From DAOVXM01 sp963746255 (GTDB lineage Bacteria; Chloroflexota; Anaerolineae; Anaerolineales; UBA4823): a stretch of 64,000 bases of DNA. The stretch spans positions 434,001 to 498,000 of the forward strand of contig CAVVAJ010000009.1 of assembly GCA_963746255.1 (NCBI GenBank), written 5' to 3'. Made by a program: the position numbers and the translations under genes. Position 1 is the stretch's first letter, and every line of letters begins with the position of its first letter. The notes under the pieces were generated by a model, which saw only the letters and a program-made list of their open reading frames with translations, was not told the DNA's origin and did no database searches. Below, in pieces: positions 26,574-36,580 of this stretch.

Positions 26574-27659
26574 CTAATACCCACCAATATCGAACTCATG
26601 CAGGTTTTTGTAATCTCTACCCATCACGATGTGTACAGTTCCTGCGCTCATATCGTATAAAATGGACCACTGGGTTCCGTACTCTTGATCGCTAGAGGAT
26701 ACTTCTGCCAGCAGCTCCATGGCCTCTGAAGGATTAAGGATACCCTGGTTATCCCCTAAGCTTTCCGAAATAAGGTCGTATCTCCGGCAGCCTGAACTCC
26801 CAGCTGATGCTTCGGCGCGCAGGTGATTAGTCGCAATAAGCCAATCATGATCATTCGGGATCAGGATGCGTTCACCATCAGTAAACTCGACCAGGACTGC
26901 TTCACCGGAGCGATCGGCGATTAGGTAGTGTAACGCTGGACCACCTTCCCAGTCAATATTATAGCTGTCGATGATTTCGATCGCCTCTCCAACACTCGCG
27001 GCATAATCCAGGATCATCCGCATGACCATCAGCGAGTCGATGGTCTCTTTATTTGGATCGTTTGGCATCGTGCGGTCGGGTACGGCTGCCATACCTACGA
27101 CCAACCCGGCTTCATTCATACCATCGAACGGCCAAAATGGAGCATCCAACAACCCAGTACGCTCACCCAAGCGAATTTCCGTGAGATTGTCAACCAGCTC
27201 GGCGCCCACCAAATACGCTATGTCAACCATCGCGACTGAAGCATATCCGTCGGATGGATCGGTGAATAATAATACTGCCGGGCTGTATCGCCAATCAAAA
27301 TTACGCCCATAAAGCATTGTATCGTTTTCCACGAGCGTGGCGAACAATGAACAAGCCCAAGTCGTAGAGCGAGTGGGATATGAATTTGCATCTCGATTTG
27401 TATTATATGTGCTTGTAAACCCTGAATAATGGTAATCCCCCTGGTAGTACATCATGTACAGCGGGAAGTCGTCAACTTTCCTTAAACTTTGGAGTGTGGC
27501 ACGTTCATCCGCCGATAAACCATCAGCCGGAGTCTCAAGGACGATATCATCTGCAGTGGACAAGCTGGTTGTTAAAGGGGAGCAGTTTGCTAGCAGGAGG
27601 ATGGCTAATCCCGAAGCGAGTAGGAAACTGTAGGGAAAGGATCGTTTTGCCATAGCCAT
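26574..27659 (-). CDS. Secreted Ntn-type linear amide C-N hydrolase (choloylglycine hydrolase / C45-like)
   Basis: A 361-residue lipoprotein (signal with LLLANC, Cys26). The mature part carries WAC-S at C103, the likely N-terminal-nucleophile cysteine, followed by LYGRNFDWRYSP, matching the GRNxD element of choloylglycine hydrolases and acyl-CoA:6-aminopenicillanate-type enzymes. Further elements are GMNEAGLVVGMAAVPD and the late AIEIIDSYNIDWEGGPALHYLIADRSGE. Members hydrolyse non-peptide amide bonds such as bile-salt, penicillin V or N-acyl-amide bonds. Because a segment precedes the cysteine, the enzyme would have to cut itself to expose it. The substrate is unknown. Confidence 0.8.
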   Translation of the reverse strand: MAMAKRSFPYSFLLASGLAILLLANCSPLTTSLSTADDIVLETPADGLSADERATLQSLRKVDDFPLYMMYYQGDYHYSGFTSTYNTNRDANSYPTRSTTWACSLFATLVENDTMLYGRNFDWRYSPAVLLFTDPSDGYASVAMVDIAYLVGAELVDNLTEIRLGERTGLLDAPFWPFDGMNEAGLVVGMAAVPDRTMPNDPNKETIDSLMVMRMILDYAASVGEAIEIIDSYNIDWEGGPALHYLIADRSGEAVLVEFTDGERILIPNDHDWLIATNHLRAEASAGSSGCRRYDLISESLGDNQGILNPSEAMELLAEVSSSDQEYGTQWSILYDMSAGTVHIVMGRDYKNLHEFDIGGY

Positions 27660-27925
27660 ATTTTTTAGCGGGTTGGTTGTATATCCACATTACCAATAAT
27701 GCTGCGATCTGGTTCAGGGAGATTGAATAGCTAGATTCGAAGAGAATTTAAGTGTCTTCCCATCCACAAGCTGGTATCTATCTCAGCAATAGCTTTGCTG
27801 TCACCAACGACATACACTTGTATCGACAAAATATATTTAGATCGTCCACTCAGGAAATTCCCCCTTTGGCGTAGTTGATAATGTGATTTTTTTTGGCTTA
27901 TCGGATTGTTTGCTGTAGATATCAA

Positions 27926-29428
27926 TCAATTCGGTGGTGTACTTGCAGTTAGGTGATCCAATGCCTCGTCTAGTGCGTCCAAGGTTTGCTGCAGCTCACT
28001 GAATAGTGGTTCGTAAGGGGCGCGTCGTTTTTCCATCTGTTGGGAGGCGAGCTCCTGCAGGATATCGAGTTCCTGCTCAAAAAAATTAACGATCAGTTCA
28101 GGATCAGGCACCAGCCGATCATCTGAAGCGACTCCAATCCACACACATTTGTTATAGCTGATGATGCTGATACCTAATCCAACACGGCTTGATTGGGGCA
28201 CCCAAGTCATGATGCTATCGATCGGTGCACCTGCTAGATAGAGCTGTTCTTGCGGACCGGGGACATTGGTAATGACAATCGTACCTTTCGTATCCAAAAA
28301 CTTGGCGCCAACGTACTGTAGGTTGGCGGGTACCATACCAAGAAGGCTGATAATACCGTAGGTGGCAATCGCTTGATTGGATGATTTCAGCGAATCCATT
28401 TGATATTTGGTTTTGTACAGCCGATCGACAGGATGACCTTCGTTTATGGGCAGGGTAAGTACAACCACTCCAAACTCATTGCCCAAATTCTCGTTTAATT
28501 CAATAGGGCGCAGATTAACTGGAATAAAACTGCTGATATTATCATGGTCGATGGACTCATAATGCTCAAATAGATAGGCACGTAAAGCCCCTGCGACCAA
28601 GCTTATCAGCACGTCGTTGATGGTCGCACCATATACTTTTGCGAGTGATTTGATACCATCCAATGGGATGCCGTTTGACCAGGCTGCCTGCTTCATCAGA
28701 CCCAGAGAGTCTTTAAATCGGGTCTCGGGGTCAGGCGGCCGCACAATCAAACGACCTGCTGCTAGACTTGTGCTGAGACCAAGTTCTATATACATCCCGA
28801 TGCGTTCGGGATTTTCTTTTACGCTCGAGACGACAGCACCTAGCTTCGCGAAGATTTTCTTGGATTTGTTCACTGCCCCCACAAAATTTTCCATGTTTTG
28901 CACGATGAAAGATGATTTAACTGATGGCGTTGGGGAGCGTTCTGTCATTACAGCAATTGGTTGTGGGGAATTATCCGCTGCAGAGAGCAGTACATGCATT
29001 AATGAAACCCCGTCGGCGATTGCATGGTGCAGGCGGCAGATTAAAGCACTGCCACCGTTATATTCTTCCACAAAATAGAACCGCCAAAGTGGATGTGAAT
29101 ATTCGAGACCAAAGGCCAATATTTCACTGATGAAGTCCTGCAGGACCTGCTGATTTTTTGGTTCAGCCAATTCGATTGGGACTAAATGATCGTCGATATT
29201 GAAATTGGGATCGTCTTCCCAATAATACCTTTTCCGTAGCCTGCCGCTTACGGTGACACGCTGGCGAAACCTGCGGTAGCGCAGGAGTTTTGTATGGATA
29301 ATCGTTTTCAACTGGATGATATCGATCGGAGTACCAAATGTCATGATCCCAGTAATAATCATCCGGTTTGTAGGATCATCCATCCGGAACCAGCTTAAAT
29401 CTGCTTTTACGAGAGGCGATTTTGACAA
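27926..29428 (-). CDS. Wax ester synthase / diacylglycerol O-acyltransferase (WS/DGAT family)
   Basis: A 500-residue acyltransferase. The catalytic HHxxxDG motif is present as HHAIADG (about residues 134-140), and the conserved PLWRFYFVE, the NDVLISLVAGALR region and the C-terminal TNVPGPQEQLYLAGAPI are family signatures. These enzymes esterify fatty alcohols or diacylglycerol with acyl-CoA to form storage wax esters or triacylglycerol. It stands between secreted-protein genes and a long gene-free stretch. In anaerobes its in vivo product is uncertain. Confidence 0.92.
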   Translation of the reverse strand: MSKSPLVKADLSWFRMDDPTNRMIITGIMTFGTPIDIIQLKTIIHTKLLRYRRFRQRVTVSGRLRKRYYWEDDPNFNIDDHLVPIELAEPKNQQVLQDFISEILAFGLEYSHPLWRFYFVEEYNGGSALICRLHHAIADGVSLMHVLLSAADNSPQPIAVMTERSPTPSVKSSFIVQNMENFVGAVNKSKKIFAKLGAVVSSVKENPERIGMYIELGLSTSLAAGRLIVRPPDPETRFKDSLGLMKQAAWSNGIPLDGIKSLAKVYGATINDVLISLVAGALRAYLFEHYESIDHDNISSFIPVNLRPIELNENLGNEFGVVVLTLPINEGHPVDRLYKTKYQMDSLKSSNQAIATYGIISLLGMVPANLQYVGAKFLDTKGTIVITNVPGPQEQLYLAGAPIDSIMTWVPQSSRVGLGISIISYNKCVWIGVASDDRLVPDPELIVNFFEQELDILQELASQQMEKRRAPYEPLFSELQQTLDALDEALDHLTASTPPN

Positions 29429-30723
29429 AGTAAAACCTCGTTTGGCGAAAAACTTTTCACAAGCTTCTTGTTTATCTGCTCGAGCTATCGTGCTGAGGAT
29501 GGTTTTGCGATTTTGCTTTAACTCTTACGATGAGCAGAGGAAAGCGCTTCCTGCTTACTATTAGCCATGCCAGAATAGCATGAAATCATTCACTAGTCAA
29601 TTTTATGGATTACGGAGTAATGGAAAGACATTCAGAACCTGGTTCATTAATGTATATACTTTAAATTATCGGAATAAAAATATTATCTAAACTGTTCTGC
29701 CGGCTCTCTCGGGTGGAAGTATCTCCTCGAGAAAAACGTCCAATCATACAAGTGTCGCTCAACATGCTGATTAATAGAAAGGCACGATCCAATAACTGTA
29801 TTGTCGATTGCTGATCGCGATGGATGATGGCTAAGTTTGAATTACCCAGCCGGCGAGCATGTTTATCACACCGGTTAACAGCATAATCAGCCAACCGGTG
29901 GTTCTCCATCGTATCTATCACCCCAAGCTTAGTTCTCTCCCATGCATCTTATTTACTAACGGTCAGGCTGTATTGGTATCCATAACTGCGCGTCGAATCC
30001 CAACAGTGATCAATCCCATTTAAAACAAGCCATCTCCATATTTGGTAACCGTATCCCAGGCATTATACCAACCAAATAGCGCCAGTAGAAAAAAGATGCA
30101 AAGCTCAATCAGTATGCATATTCCCATTAGCTTAAATAAAAGTATTCGGAGATGTTTTGTAGGCATACTCAATAACACGATTCTAGCTGTCGTTTTTATT
30201 TTTCCGTTAGTATAACAACCTTTAGTCTAGAAACCCGAGCTTGTTTGAGATGCAACCGTCCCCATCAGGGATGATCTGACAGGGACGGCACACGGAGGAA
30301 TCCATTACATGAGGAAAAGTGGTCGGCTTATCACTCATGGTGCAATTAATTGGCGTCTTGGCAGCTAATAACTCCGAATGATTTATGACCTATCGGGTTG
30401 GTTCTCCCGTATACTGCTCAAGGATATACTGGATATGGGGGAGTGGGCATCCCCTAAATTGGGGAACTGAATAGATGATATGAATACCTAGTCTGTATGC
30501 TCCAAACTCGTTATTCCATGTGGTACATCGTAAGGTGGCCCTCAATGGGATTTGCCCATGGACTCAATGGACGCAACCGCTTACCTGTTCTCTGACAAAC
30601 TGCGATTAGTATTTCTAGTGTTGGAAAATTTCGTTTCAAGCCAAATTCCATAGCTGCGCAAAGTGAATGAAATTAATTCGCGTAAAATGAACAATAAATT
30701 CTGATATCAGGTAGGATAACCGG
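29429..30723. other. Long gene-free region
   Basis: Nearly 1.3 kb have no credible gene on either strand; the longest open frames are around 85 codons and lack ribosome binding sites or recognisable motifs. One feature stands out: an imperfect hairpin at 30256-30288 (arms CCGTCCCCATCAG and CTGACAGGGACGG). The region may hold decayed genes. Confidence 0.4.
30256..30288. repeat. Imperfect hairpin in the gene-free region
   Basis: CCGTCCC-CA-TCAG (30256-30268) pairs with CTGA-CA-GGGACGG (30276-30288) around GGATGAT, with a two-base internal mismatch. No T-run follows, so it is not a standard terminator. It could be the core of a small dispersed repeat. Confidence 0.35.
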
Positions 30724-32550
30724 ATGAACAAAAAAGTAATGGTCCTCGGGCTGGCAATTCTGTTTTATATATATTTTTTGGCTGCATGTAGCACCCCAGA
30801 GCCCAGAGTCCGATTGGAGGAAGTGAAAATCTATATCACGGCAACCCCTGACATTTCCAACAGCCTGAATTCTGCCGTAACACCTACGCTGACTGCCACC
30901 GTTTCCGCCTCACCCACGCCAACTGCCCCTAGCTTCCGGGAAATCGACAATATAACAAGCCATCTCGCGGTATCCCCAATTTCCCAGCCTGGTGCTCCGT
31001 GTGGCTGGGTGGATTATTTTGATTTTCCACTAGATACCCCGGATGGCGCCGCGGCACAGGGTGGAGCCGACTATAACATCTACCGGAGCCGATACGGGAA
31101 ATTCCATACCGGTGAAGATTGGCGTTATAGCCGGGAGCGAAATTTCCGGGCGCCAGTTTATAGTGTCGGGCATGGTATCGTTACTTACGCCGAGCCCCTG
31201 GGTTGGGGAGCTGACCAGGGTGTAATAATCGTACGACATGTCTTCCGGGATGGAACAGATGTACTCTCTTTCTATGGGCATCTTGACCCGCCAAGTGTTA
31301 ACCTCAGCCCTGGTGACTGTGTACAGCGCGGCGATTGGATCGCTTCAATTGGGAACCCGCGCACCAATCCTCACCTGCATTTTGAGATTCGCTCCCACAT
31401 GCCCTTTGGCCCAGGACCGGGTTATTGGTCGACTGATCCAAACCTTGCGGGCTGGTTTGCACCGTCAAGATTTATTTGGAGCACTCGCATGGCACGTTTA
31501 CCAGCTGTGCAGTGGGTGAACTCCCATTTCCCCGATCATGGCGAGCTGATGGGCACCCTGGGTGAGAATTCACTTGCATTCCTCTCTGGCCAAGAGTTCA
31601 TCAGCTTCGATATACAAGATGGGAGTATCAAGTGGCGTTCTGCGATTTCAAATACCATTGATACAGGTATCTTAGATCGCGAAGAACCAATCCTTTATAC
31701 TTCAGACCAACTTGGAGTAGTTACTGCCTATGCAGTGCCGGATGCCACCACTATGAACGCCAATCCCGCGATATTAGATATACTCTGGCAGATAGATACG
31801 GATGTTGTTGGCATTCCGGACTTCATCCCCCTCCTAGAGGGCGGGGTAATTCTCACTGTTTATGATCATATCATTCAGATCTCAAGCACAGGTGAGCTGG
31901 TTTGGCAGCAGGATCAAATCGGCCCGCTGGATGATTGGGTACAGCACGAAGCTGGAATGTGGTTTTCTACCCGCGGGGGTGATCCTGGTATTTGGTTTAT
32001 TGAAGATAGCGGTCCAAGAAAATTGGTTGATGGTATCAATGGAAAATTGTCCTACGCTGCGGACACGCTATATGTTTATGCCAGGGATGGTCTTTATGCT
32101 GTACCGGTAAACTCGAACTCGGCAGAAAAGCTGGTAGATTTGCCAAACGCTTTTCCGACAGTCGGGGATATGATAATGCTCGAGAATGGGTCGATAATCC
32201 TTGCGCATATGGATCGGGTTGACCGTAAATTAATCATGATAAACCCCACCGGGGAGATCGAATGGGAACGCTCCTATGCTTCTTTAATATATGGCACACC
32301 AAGTTTAATACAAATCTCTCGACGAATATTCATCCTCAATGAACAAAACTTATCTAGCAACCGCGAGATAACAATTTTCGAGGTTATTCCAGATAAGAAT
32401 GAGTTGGAGAAAGTGTTTATTGGGGGTTCTCGGCGTCCAGATATTGGGAGTACCTGGTTTCACTACGATAATACGGCCGAACTGTTAGTAAATATCGGTG
32501 GTGGCAGCCTGGTCGGATTGAACCTGTTCTCTTCCGTAGTTGAGCACTAA
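30724..32550 (+). CDS. M23 (LytM) peptidase-domain lipoprotein with PQQ-like beta-propeller
   Basis: A 608-residue secreted protein. The N-terminus has a lipoprotein signal with LAACS (Cys21 or nearby) and a Thr/Pro-rich linker. An M23 peptidase domain follows at about residues 100-240: HTGEDWRY supplies the first zinc ligands, HGIVTYAEPLGWGADQG and LSFYGHLD lie between, and PHLHFEIR gives the last ligand. The catalytic residues look intact, so it may cut peptidoglycan cross-links. The remaining 350 residues form beta-propeller-like repeats (WRSAISNTIDTGIL and the like). The combination suggests a cell-wall enzyme with a binding or regulatory propeller. The ATG follows AGGATAACCGG. Confidence 0.85.
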   Translation: MNKKVMVLGLAILFYIYFLAACSTPEPRVRLEEVKIYITATPDISNSLNSAVTPTLTATVSASPTPTAPSFREIDNITSHLAVSPISQPGAPCGWVDYFDFPLDTPDGAAAQGGADYNIYRSRYGKFHTGEDWRYSRERNFRAPVYSVGHGIVTYAEPLGWGADQGVIIVRHVFRDGTDVLSFYGHLDPPSVNLSPGDCVQRGDWIASIGNPRTNPHLHFEIRSHMPFGPGPGYWSTDPNLAGWFAPSRFIWSTRMARLPAVQWVNSHFPDHGELMGTLGENSLAFLSGQEFISFDIQDGSIKWRSAISNTIDTGILDREEPILYTSDQLGVVTAYAVPDATTMNANPAILDILWQIDTDVVGIPDFIPLLEGGVILTVYDHIIQISSTGELVWQQDQIGPLDDWVQHEAGMWFSTRGGDPGIWFIEDSGPRKLVDGINGKLSYAADTLYVYARDGLYAVPVNSNSAEKLVDLPNAFPTVGDMIMLENGSIILAHMDRVDRKLIMINPTGEIEWERSYASLIYGTPSLIQISRRIFILNEQNLSSNREITIFEVIPDKNELEKVFIGGSRRPDIGSTWFHYDNTAELLVNIGGGSLVGLNLFSSVVEH

Positions 32551-32595
32551 ACAGAGTGAATAGGGTTGTTGGTAGATTTGCTAGCTAATGGGTTG

Positions 32596-33516
32596 TTATG
32601 TACGATTACTGGCTGCTTTGAAATCCGGATACGGTTTCCCATTAATCAGGATAGCTATGGCAGCGGTCAAATAAGCGCCAAATATCAAGAGCCAGCTGCT
32701 TAAATATATCCATACCAGTAGAGCGACAATCCTACCGAGCGAACCGTATACGATTTCATAGGAGATAAACCCACTGCCCAGATACCAGGTAAATATTTTG
32801 GTAGAAAGTTCCCACATAAGGGTCGTACCCATGGCGCCCAGAAATGCCCCAAGTGGAGGCACTTTGGTATTTGGTACCACCCAATACAATATCCAGACCA
32901 CGATGAACCTCAGCAGGAAAGGCGCATATTGGGTGAGGATTTGCGTGGGCACCTTTATATTGGGGGACGTTGCTTCCCAATGTGGTAATCGTTCTAGCGG
33001 CAGTAGATCGATGATCGTCGTAAATGTTAGTGAGAAAAAAATCACCGCTGCCATGCTGCTGACCAACAAAATCGCTACCAGTCTATTTTGAAGGATATTC
33101 CGTGGGCTCGCTTGCGGCCAGGCGCGGTTGATGTTAAGCACCAGCGTATTGAACATACCCGTTGCTGCCCAAAATAGACCTGCCAGACCGATTAAGCTGA
33201 ATGAAGTCCGCTGTCGTAATACACTCTCGATGTTTTGGGTGATATATTCTGTTGAAACCGGGATAATTTTTTGGATTTGTCCTGCAACCTGTTCTTGCGC
33301 AGTCTGAACGCCCAATACAGAGCTCAATCCTGCAATTATGAAGATCAGCAGAGGAAAAATGGAGAACAATGAGTAATAAGAGACGACCGCTGCTGTTTCA
33401 GCTCCGCGATTCTCAGTGAAATAACTGATCGAGTGCAGAATGATTGATAAGCTTCCACCCGACCGCCGGTTAAGCTTTTCATAGATTACTCGTACTGGGT
33501 TTTGAATACTCGGCAT
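32596..33516 (-). CDS. YihY/BrkB-family membrane protein
   Basis: A 306-residue protein with six predicted membrane helices. The family signs are the early AAVVSYYSLFSIFPLLIF segment, LFWAATGMFNTLVLNINRAW in the middle, and WVVPNTKVPPLGAFLGA followed by the last pair of helices. The family is widespread and has been called virulence factor BrkB or ribonuclease BN in error; the true function is unknown. It follows the antiporter gene (33562-35661) in the same direction with 45 bases spacing. Confidence 0.88.
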   Translation of the reverse strand: MPSIQNPVRVIYEKLNRRSGGSLSIILHSISYFTENRGAETAAVVSYYSLFSIFPLLIFIIAGLSSVLGVQTAQEQVAGQIQKIIPVSTEYITQNIESVLRQRTSFSLIGLAGLFWAATGMFNTLVLNINRAWPQASPRNILQNRLVAILLVSSMAAVIFFSLTFTTIIDLLPLERLPHWEATSPNIKVPTQILTQYAPFLLRFIVVWILYWVVPNTKVPPLGAFLGAMGTTLMWELSTKIFTWYLGSGFISYEIVYGSLGRIVALLVWIYLSSWLLIFGAYLTAAIAILINGKPYPDFKAASNRT

Positions 33517-33561
33517 TTGTGATTTCCAGCAAAAATAATTCTGCTGATAATTTGATTTTCT

Positions 33562-35661
33562 TTAGAAAACTTCAAATCGGTCAAGATCAAAGACAAAAAT
33601 TGTCGCGCCACCAACGTTAACCTGTATGGGTATGGCAGGAATCGGCGGCATACCAGCGAGAGGTGTGGTGATATGTTCAACTCGCCTGCGGCAGCTTGTA
33701 TTCAATGCCTCGTAAACTGCCTTTTCGTGCCCAGCAGATAATCCGATTAAGAGTGTAGTATTTCGCTTGCCGAGGAATCCACCTGTGCTGGGCAGCCGTG
33801 TGGAAGCAAACCCCATTTGGTTTAAGGCGTTCTCAGCGTTTTCAACATCTTTCTCCTGGATGATAACTGCCATCATGCGGTTAACTGGATAGCGCTGGTA
33901 ATTCTGTATCCCAACCAATTCAGGCCAGCCGATATTTTGCTGCATCAATGCCGCATCGATTTCACCAACAAGCTGTTCGTAGATTTCCTCGCTTAGGACA
34001 CCATCTCTAACCAAGCCATTAAGTGCGCTTCTTTGGGCACGTAAGGCTTCTCTTCTAGCAGTGTCTAATTCTTCGGCTTCAACGCTTGGGTTGGCAGTCA
34101 GGATTTCCTTGACTGATGCGGTTAATCTCTCATTCGTTTGTTCAAGCAGCGGCGCGATCATTTCCCATATATGGTCAGACAATAAACCTTGCTGGTGACT
34201 CCGGTTTAAGTGATCGTACGCCTGCCGATTCGCGACCGCCCGGGCATGCCGGCGGTCATACTCGTCCTGCATTTCGGTTCTCTCAATCAGACCAAGGTGT
34301 CTTACTAACGTTCCCATGGTTAGGCCTTGAAAGAGCAGAGTGAATAGCACAACCCCGAAGGCCATCACTTGGACCTGCGCAGAGCCGTACAATGTCGCCG
34401 GTAAACTTAACGCTAGTGCCAGAGATATCGCCCCGCGCAAACCTCCCCAATACATCACATGCTGCCATTTTGATGGCAGCTTCGGGCCGATTCTTGAAAG
34501 AGTATATATATTGATCCCCCTTGCAATCAAGACAGCCACGATTGCCCAGACGATCAATTGCCAGTTTTCAAACAAAACCCGTAGTTCAATTTTTAGACCG
34601 ATTAATAGAAATATAAAGGAGTTGGCTAGAAAGGCAGCATATTCCCAGAAATTTACCAGGACAATCCTAGTTGTTGGTGACATGCCTTTAGGGCTGATAT
34701 TGCCGGCAGTAAGTCCTGCCGCGACGACAGCTAGCACACCGCTAACACCCAACAGCTCAGCGATTAGGAACGCTCCAAATGCTAAGACCGTCGTGAGGGT
34801 TGTTTCGATTAAGTAATCGTCGATCCGGTTGATCATCTGTGAGATGATGGCACCCAGTACAAAACCGACTGCCAACCCCCCTCCCGCGACAAGCAGGAAA
34901 TCTAATGTACCGTTCAACAGATCGAAAGATTCAATCCCCGTTACGGCAAGCAGTAATACGACATCAAAGATGACGATGGCCGTGCCATCGTTAAAGAGGC
35001 TCTCTCCTTCGAGCAAAACCTGCAATCGTTTGGGCACACCCATTTCACGGAAGAGAGCAACAACCGATACTGGGTCAGTTGCTGACACCAATGCACCAAA
35101 TACTAGCGCCACCGTGATCGTCAACCCTGTTCCCCATGAAACAATCGCTGCTACGATGATGGTAGTGAGTATGACCCCTGGTATCGCCAGCGCTAGAATA
35201 GTAGCCAGGTTATACCGAAGCTCATTGAGTCTTAAGTGGAAGGCGGCTTCAAATATCAATGGTGGCACCAGAAGTGCCAAGATCAAATTGGGAGAGATGT
35301 TGACTTCATACCCACTGTAAAGAGTTAGCAGTAGACCGATCAAGACTAACCCGACTGTATAGGGAACTCGGAATCGGCGAGCTGCTATCCCAACAAGAAC
35401 CGCCAAAAAGAGCATGGCGATGACGATCTCTTCTATGATCAGGAATTGCTCTTCATCCTGATCTGCGATTTCGTATTGGGTCTCCTCACTATCAACAAAA
35501 GTACCACTTATCGGTGTATCTAGCTGATCATTTGAGATTGAGAACAATGGGGTTTGGATCTGGTAAGATTCAAAAAACTCTTCAAGTTGGGTCGGTGAAC
35601 ATGCCGTCAATAAAGTGACGGTTAGGAAAATGAGTACGATAGGCTGGATCAATCTCTTCAT
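33562..35661 (-). CDS. CPA1-type cation/proton antiporter with C-terminal c-di-AMP-receptor-like (DarA/PstA, DUF970) domain
   Basis: A 699-residue protein in three parts. The N-terminus is a signal-like helix ending LLTAC, followed by an extracellular stretch of about 50 residues. Residues about 78-450 form a CPA1 monovalent cation:proton antiporter core with the ATDPVSVVAL and LLEGESLFNDGTAIVIFD motifs. A long soluble part follows, ending in a domain at residues 596-699 (MMAVIIQEKD to DLDRFEVF). That domain has the marks of PII-like c-di-AMP receptors: the STGGFLGKRNTTLLIG loop, a cysteine and basic residues in NTSCRRR, and NVGGATIFVFDLDRF. The nucleotide c-di-AMP controls K+ and Na+ transport in many bacteria, so the fusion implies direct gating of the antiporter by this messenger. 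No c-di-AMP cyclase is in the window. Confidence 0.85.
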   Translation of the reverse strand: MKRLIQPIVLIFLTVTLLTACSPTQLEEFFESYQIQTPLFSISNDQLDTPISGTFVDSEETQYEIADQDEEQFLIIEEIVIAMLFLAVLVGIAARRFRVPYTVGLVLIGLLLTLYSGYEVNISPNLILALLVPPLIFEAAFHLRLNELRYNLATILALAIPGVILTTIIVAAIVSWGTGLTITVALVFGALVSATDPVSVVALFREMGVPKRLQVLLEGESLFNDGTAIVIFDVVLLLAVTGIESFDLLNGTLDFLLVAGGGLAVGFVLGAIISQMINRIDDYLIETTLTTVLAFGAFLIAELLGVSGVLAVVAAGLTAGNISPKGMSPTTRIVLVNFWEYAAFLANSFIFLLIGLKIELRVLFENWQLIVWAIVAVLIARGINIYTLSRIGPKLPSKWQHVMYWGGLRGAISLALALSLPATLYGSAQVQVMAFGVVLFTLLFQGLTMGTLVRHLGLIERTEMQDEYDRRHARAVANRQAYDHLNRSHQQGLLSDHIWEMIAPLLEQTNERLTASVKEILTANPSVEAEELDTARREALRAQRSALNGLVRDGVLSEEIYEQLVGEIDAALMQQNIGWPELVGIQNYQRYPVNRMMAVIIQEKDVENAENALNQMGFASTRLPSTGGFLGKRNTTLLIGLSAGHEKAVYEALNTSCRRRVEHITTPLAGMPPIPAIPIQVNVGGATIFVFDLDRFEVF

Positions 35662-36580
35662 GATGAGGCTGAATCTTTGGATTTAACGGTTTACATCCAT
35701 TCCAGAATATTATTTGCTTGTTATACAGTACAACGGGTTTAGATACAGTTATTATACTTTAACCCCTTTAGGGTGATGAACTACTGGGCGTGCAGTTTAG
35801 TATAACGACGGTAGAGACTTCTTGGAGGAGTGAACAACAAAGATGAATTTGAGATAAATCCACTCTAGCAAATTGTAGAATAAATTAGGGGATGGGAACA
35901 ACATGCAGTATGCCAAAGAGACGAGTGGTTCTCAAACACGTTCCGTAATACCCTTTATCCATGCCGAGCAGATACTGTAATAAAAAACCTTACACCAGAG
36001 CTCAAACGCCGACAAACAACATGACGATATCACAGATGAGCAACACTCGCCAACAGATCCAGCATCGTGCCTCCTGAGATATAGATTTGGTCCCGATAGT
36101 TTATGCTAGTGATTAACGACGGTAAGACTAAAACCATACCATCCACTGATCAAGTAGCCAACCATCTGTAATAAGCCGCCCAACTATTGGCTTATTACTG
36201 GATGGTGGATGGCTAGCATAAATATTAATAAATGGCAATTTCTTTCAACAGCAACATCTTCTGCCCGTTTTACCACATCAACTCACTTGAGTCTTTCCCG
36301 GGTGTGAGGTACAAAACTGTGATAAGGTATTCTTAAATAAACGCTAGGGGTGTCTTATCTACTGAAAACCCGATCCCGATGTTGGGAATTAACCTTAAGG
36401 AATCACCAGACCAGGTTAACCGGTTACAGAAACTCTTTCCATGTAGTCACTACAATACCCAAGCGCAAAACAGGGTCAGCTTCAGGTGACAAACTTACAC
36501 GTAGCTTGGAGTATCATCCAGGATGGTCAGTTAGCAAAATAAACATCCCAAACATCCAGGCTACTTGATTGCCCCCCAAG
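35662..36580. other. Gene-free region between the antiporter and the cytochrome cluster
   Basis: About 920 bases have no credible gene. It contains one long imperfect inverted repeat (36155-36215). Both flanking genes run on the minus strand, so the region must hold the antiporter's promoter and the end of the cytochrome transcript. Confidence 0.4.
36155..36215. repeat. Long imperfect inverted repeat (hairpin), about 61 bp
   Basis: TAGCCA-ACCATC-T-GTAATAAGCC pairs with GGCTTATTAC-TG-GATGGT-GGA-TGGCTA around an 11-base loop: 22 paired positions with small bulges. There is no T-run on either side. It may be a MITE-like remnant or an mRNA 3' stabiliser or terminator for the cytochrome transcript on the minus strand, which ends about 370 bases away. 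Confidence 0.55.

Noticed and set aside
29429..30723. tRNA genes in the gene-free stretch
   Set aside because: A GTCGAATCC-like T-loop fragment around 29991 was checked, but no acceptor stem or anticodon arm can be formed around it.
34116..35320. Plus-strand frames of 75-163 codons opposite the antiporter
   Set aside because: They are complements of hydrophobic codons and lack ribosome binding sites.
33562..35661. Antiporter as a fusion artefact of lipoprotein, antiporter and receptor genes
   Set aside because: One uninterrupted frame spans all parts without internal start sites or gaps, and the C-terminal domain continues from a normal cytoplasmic tail.
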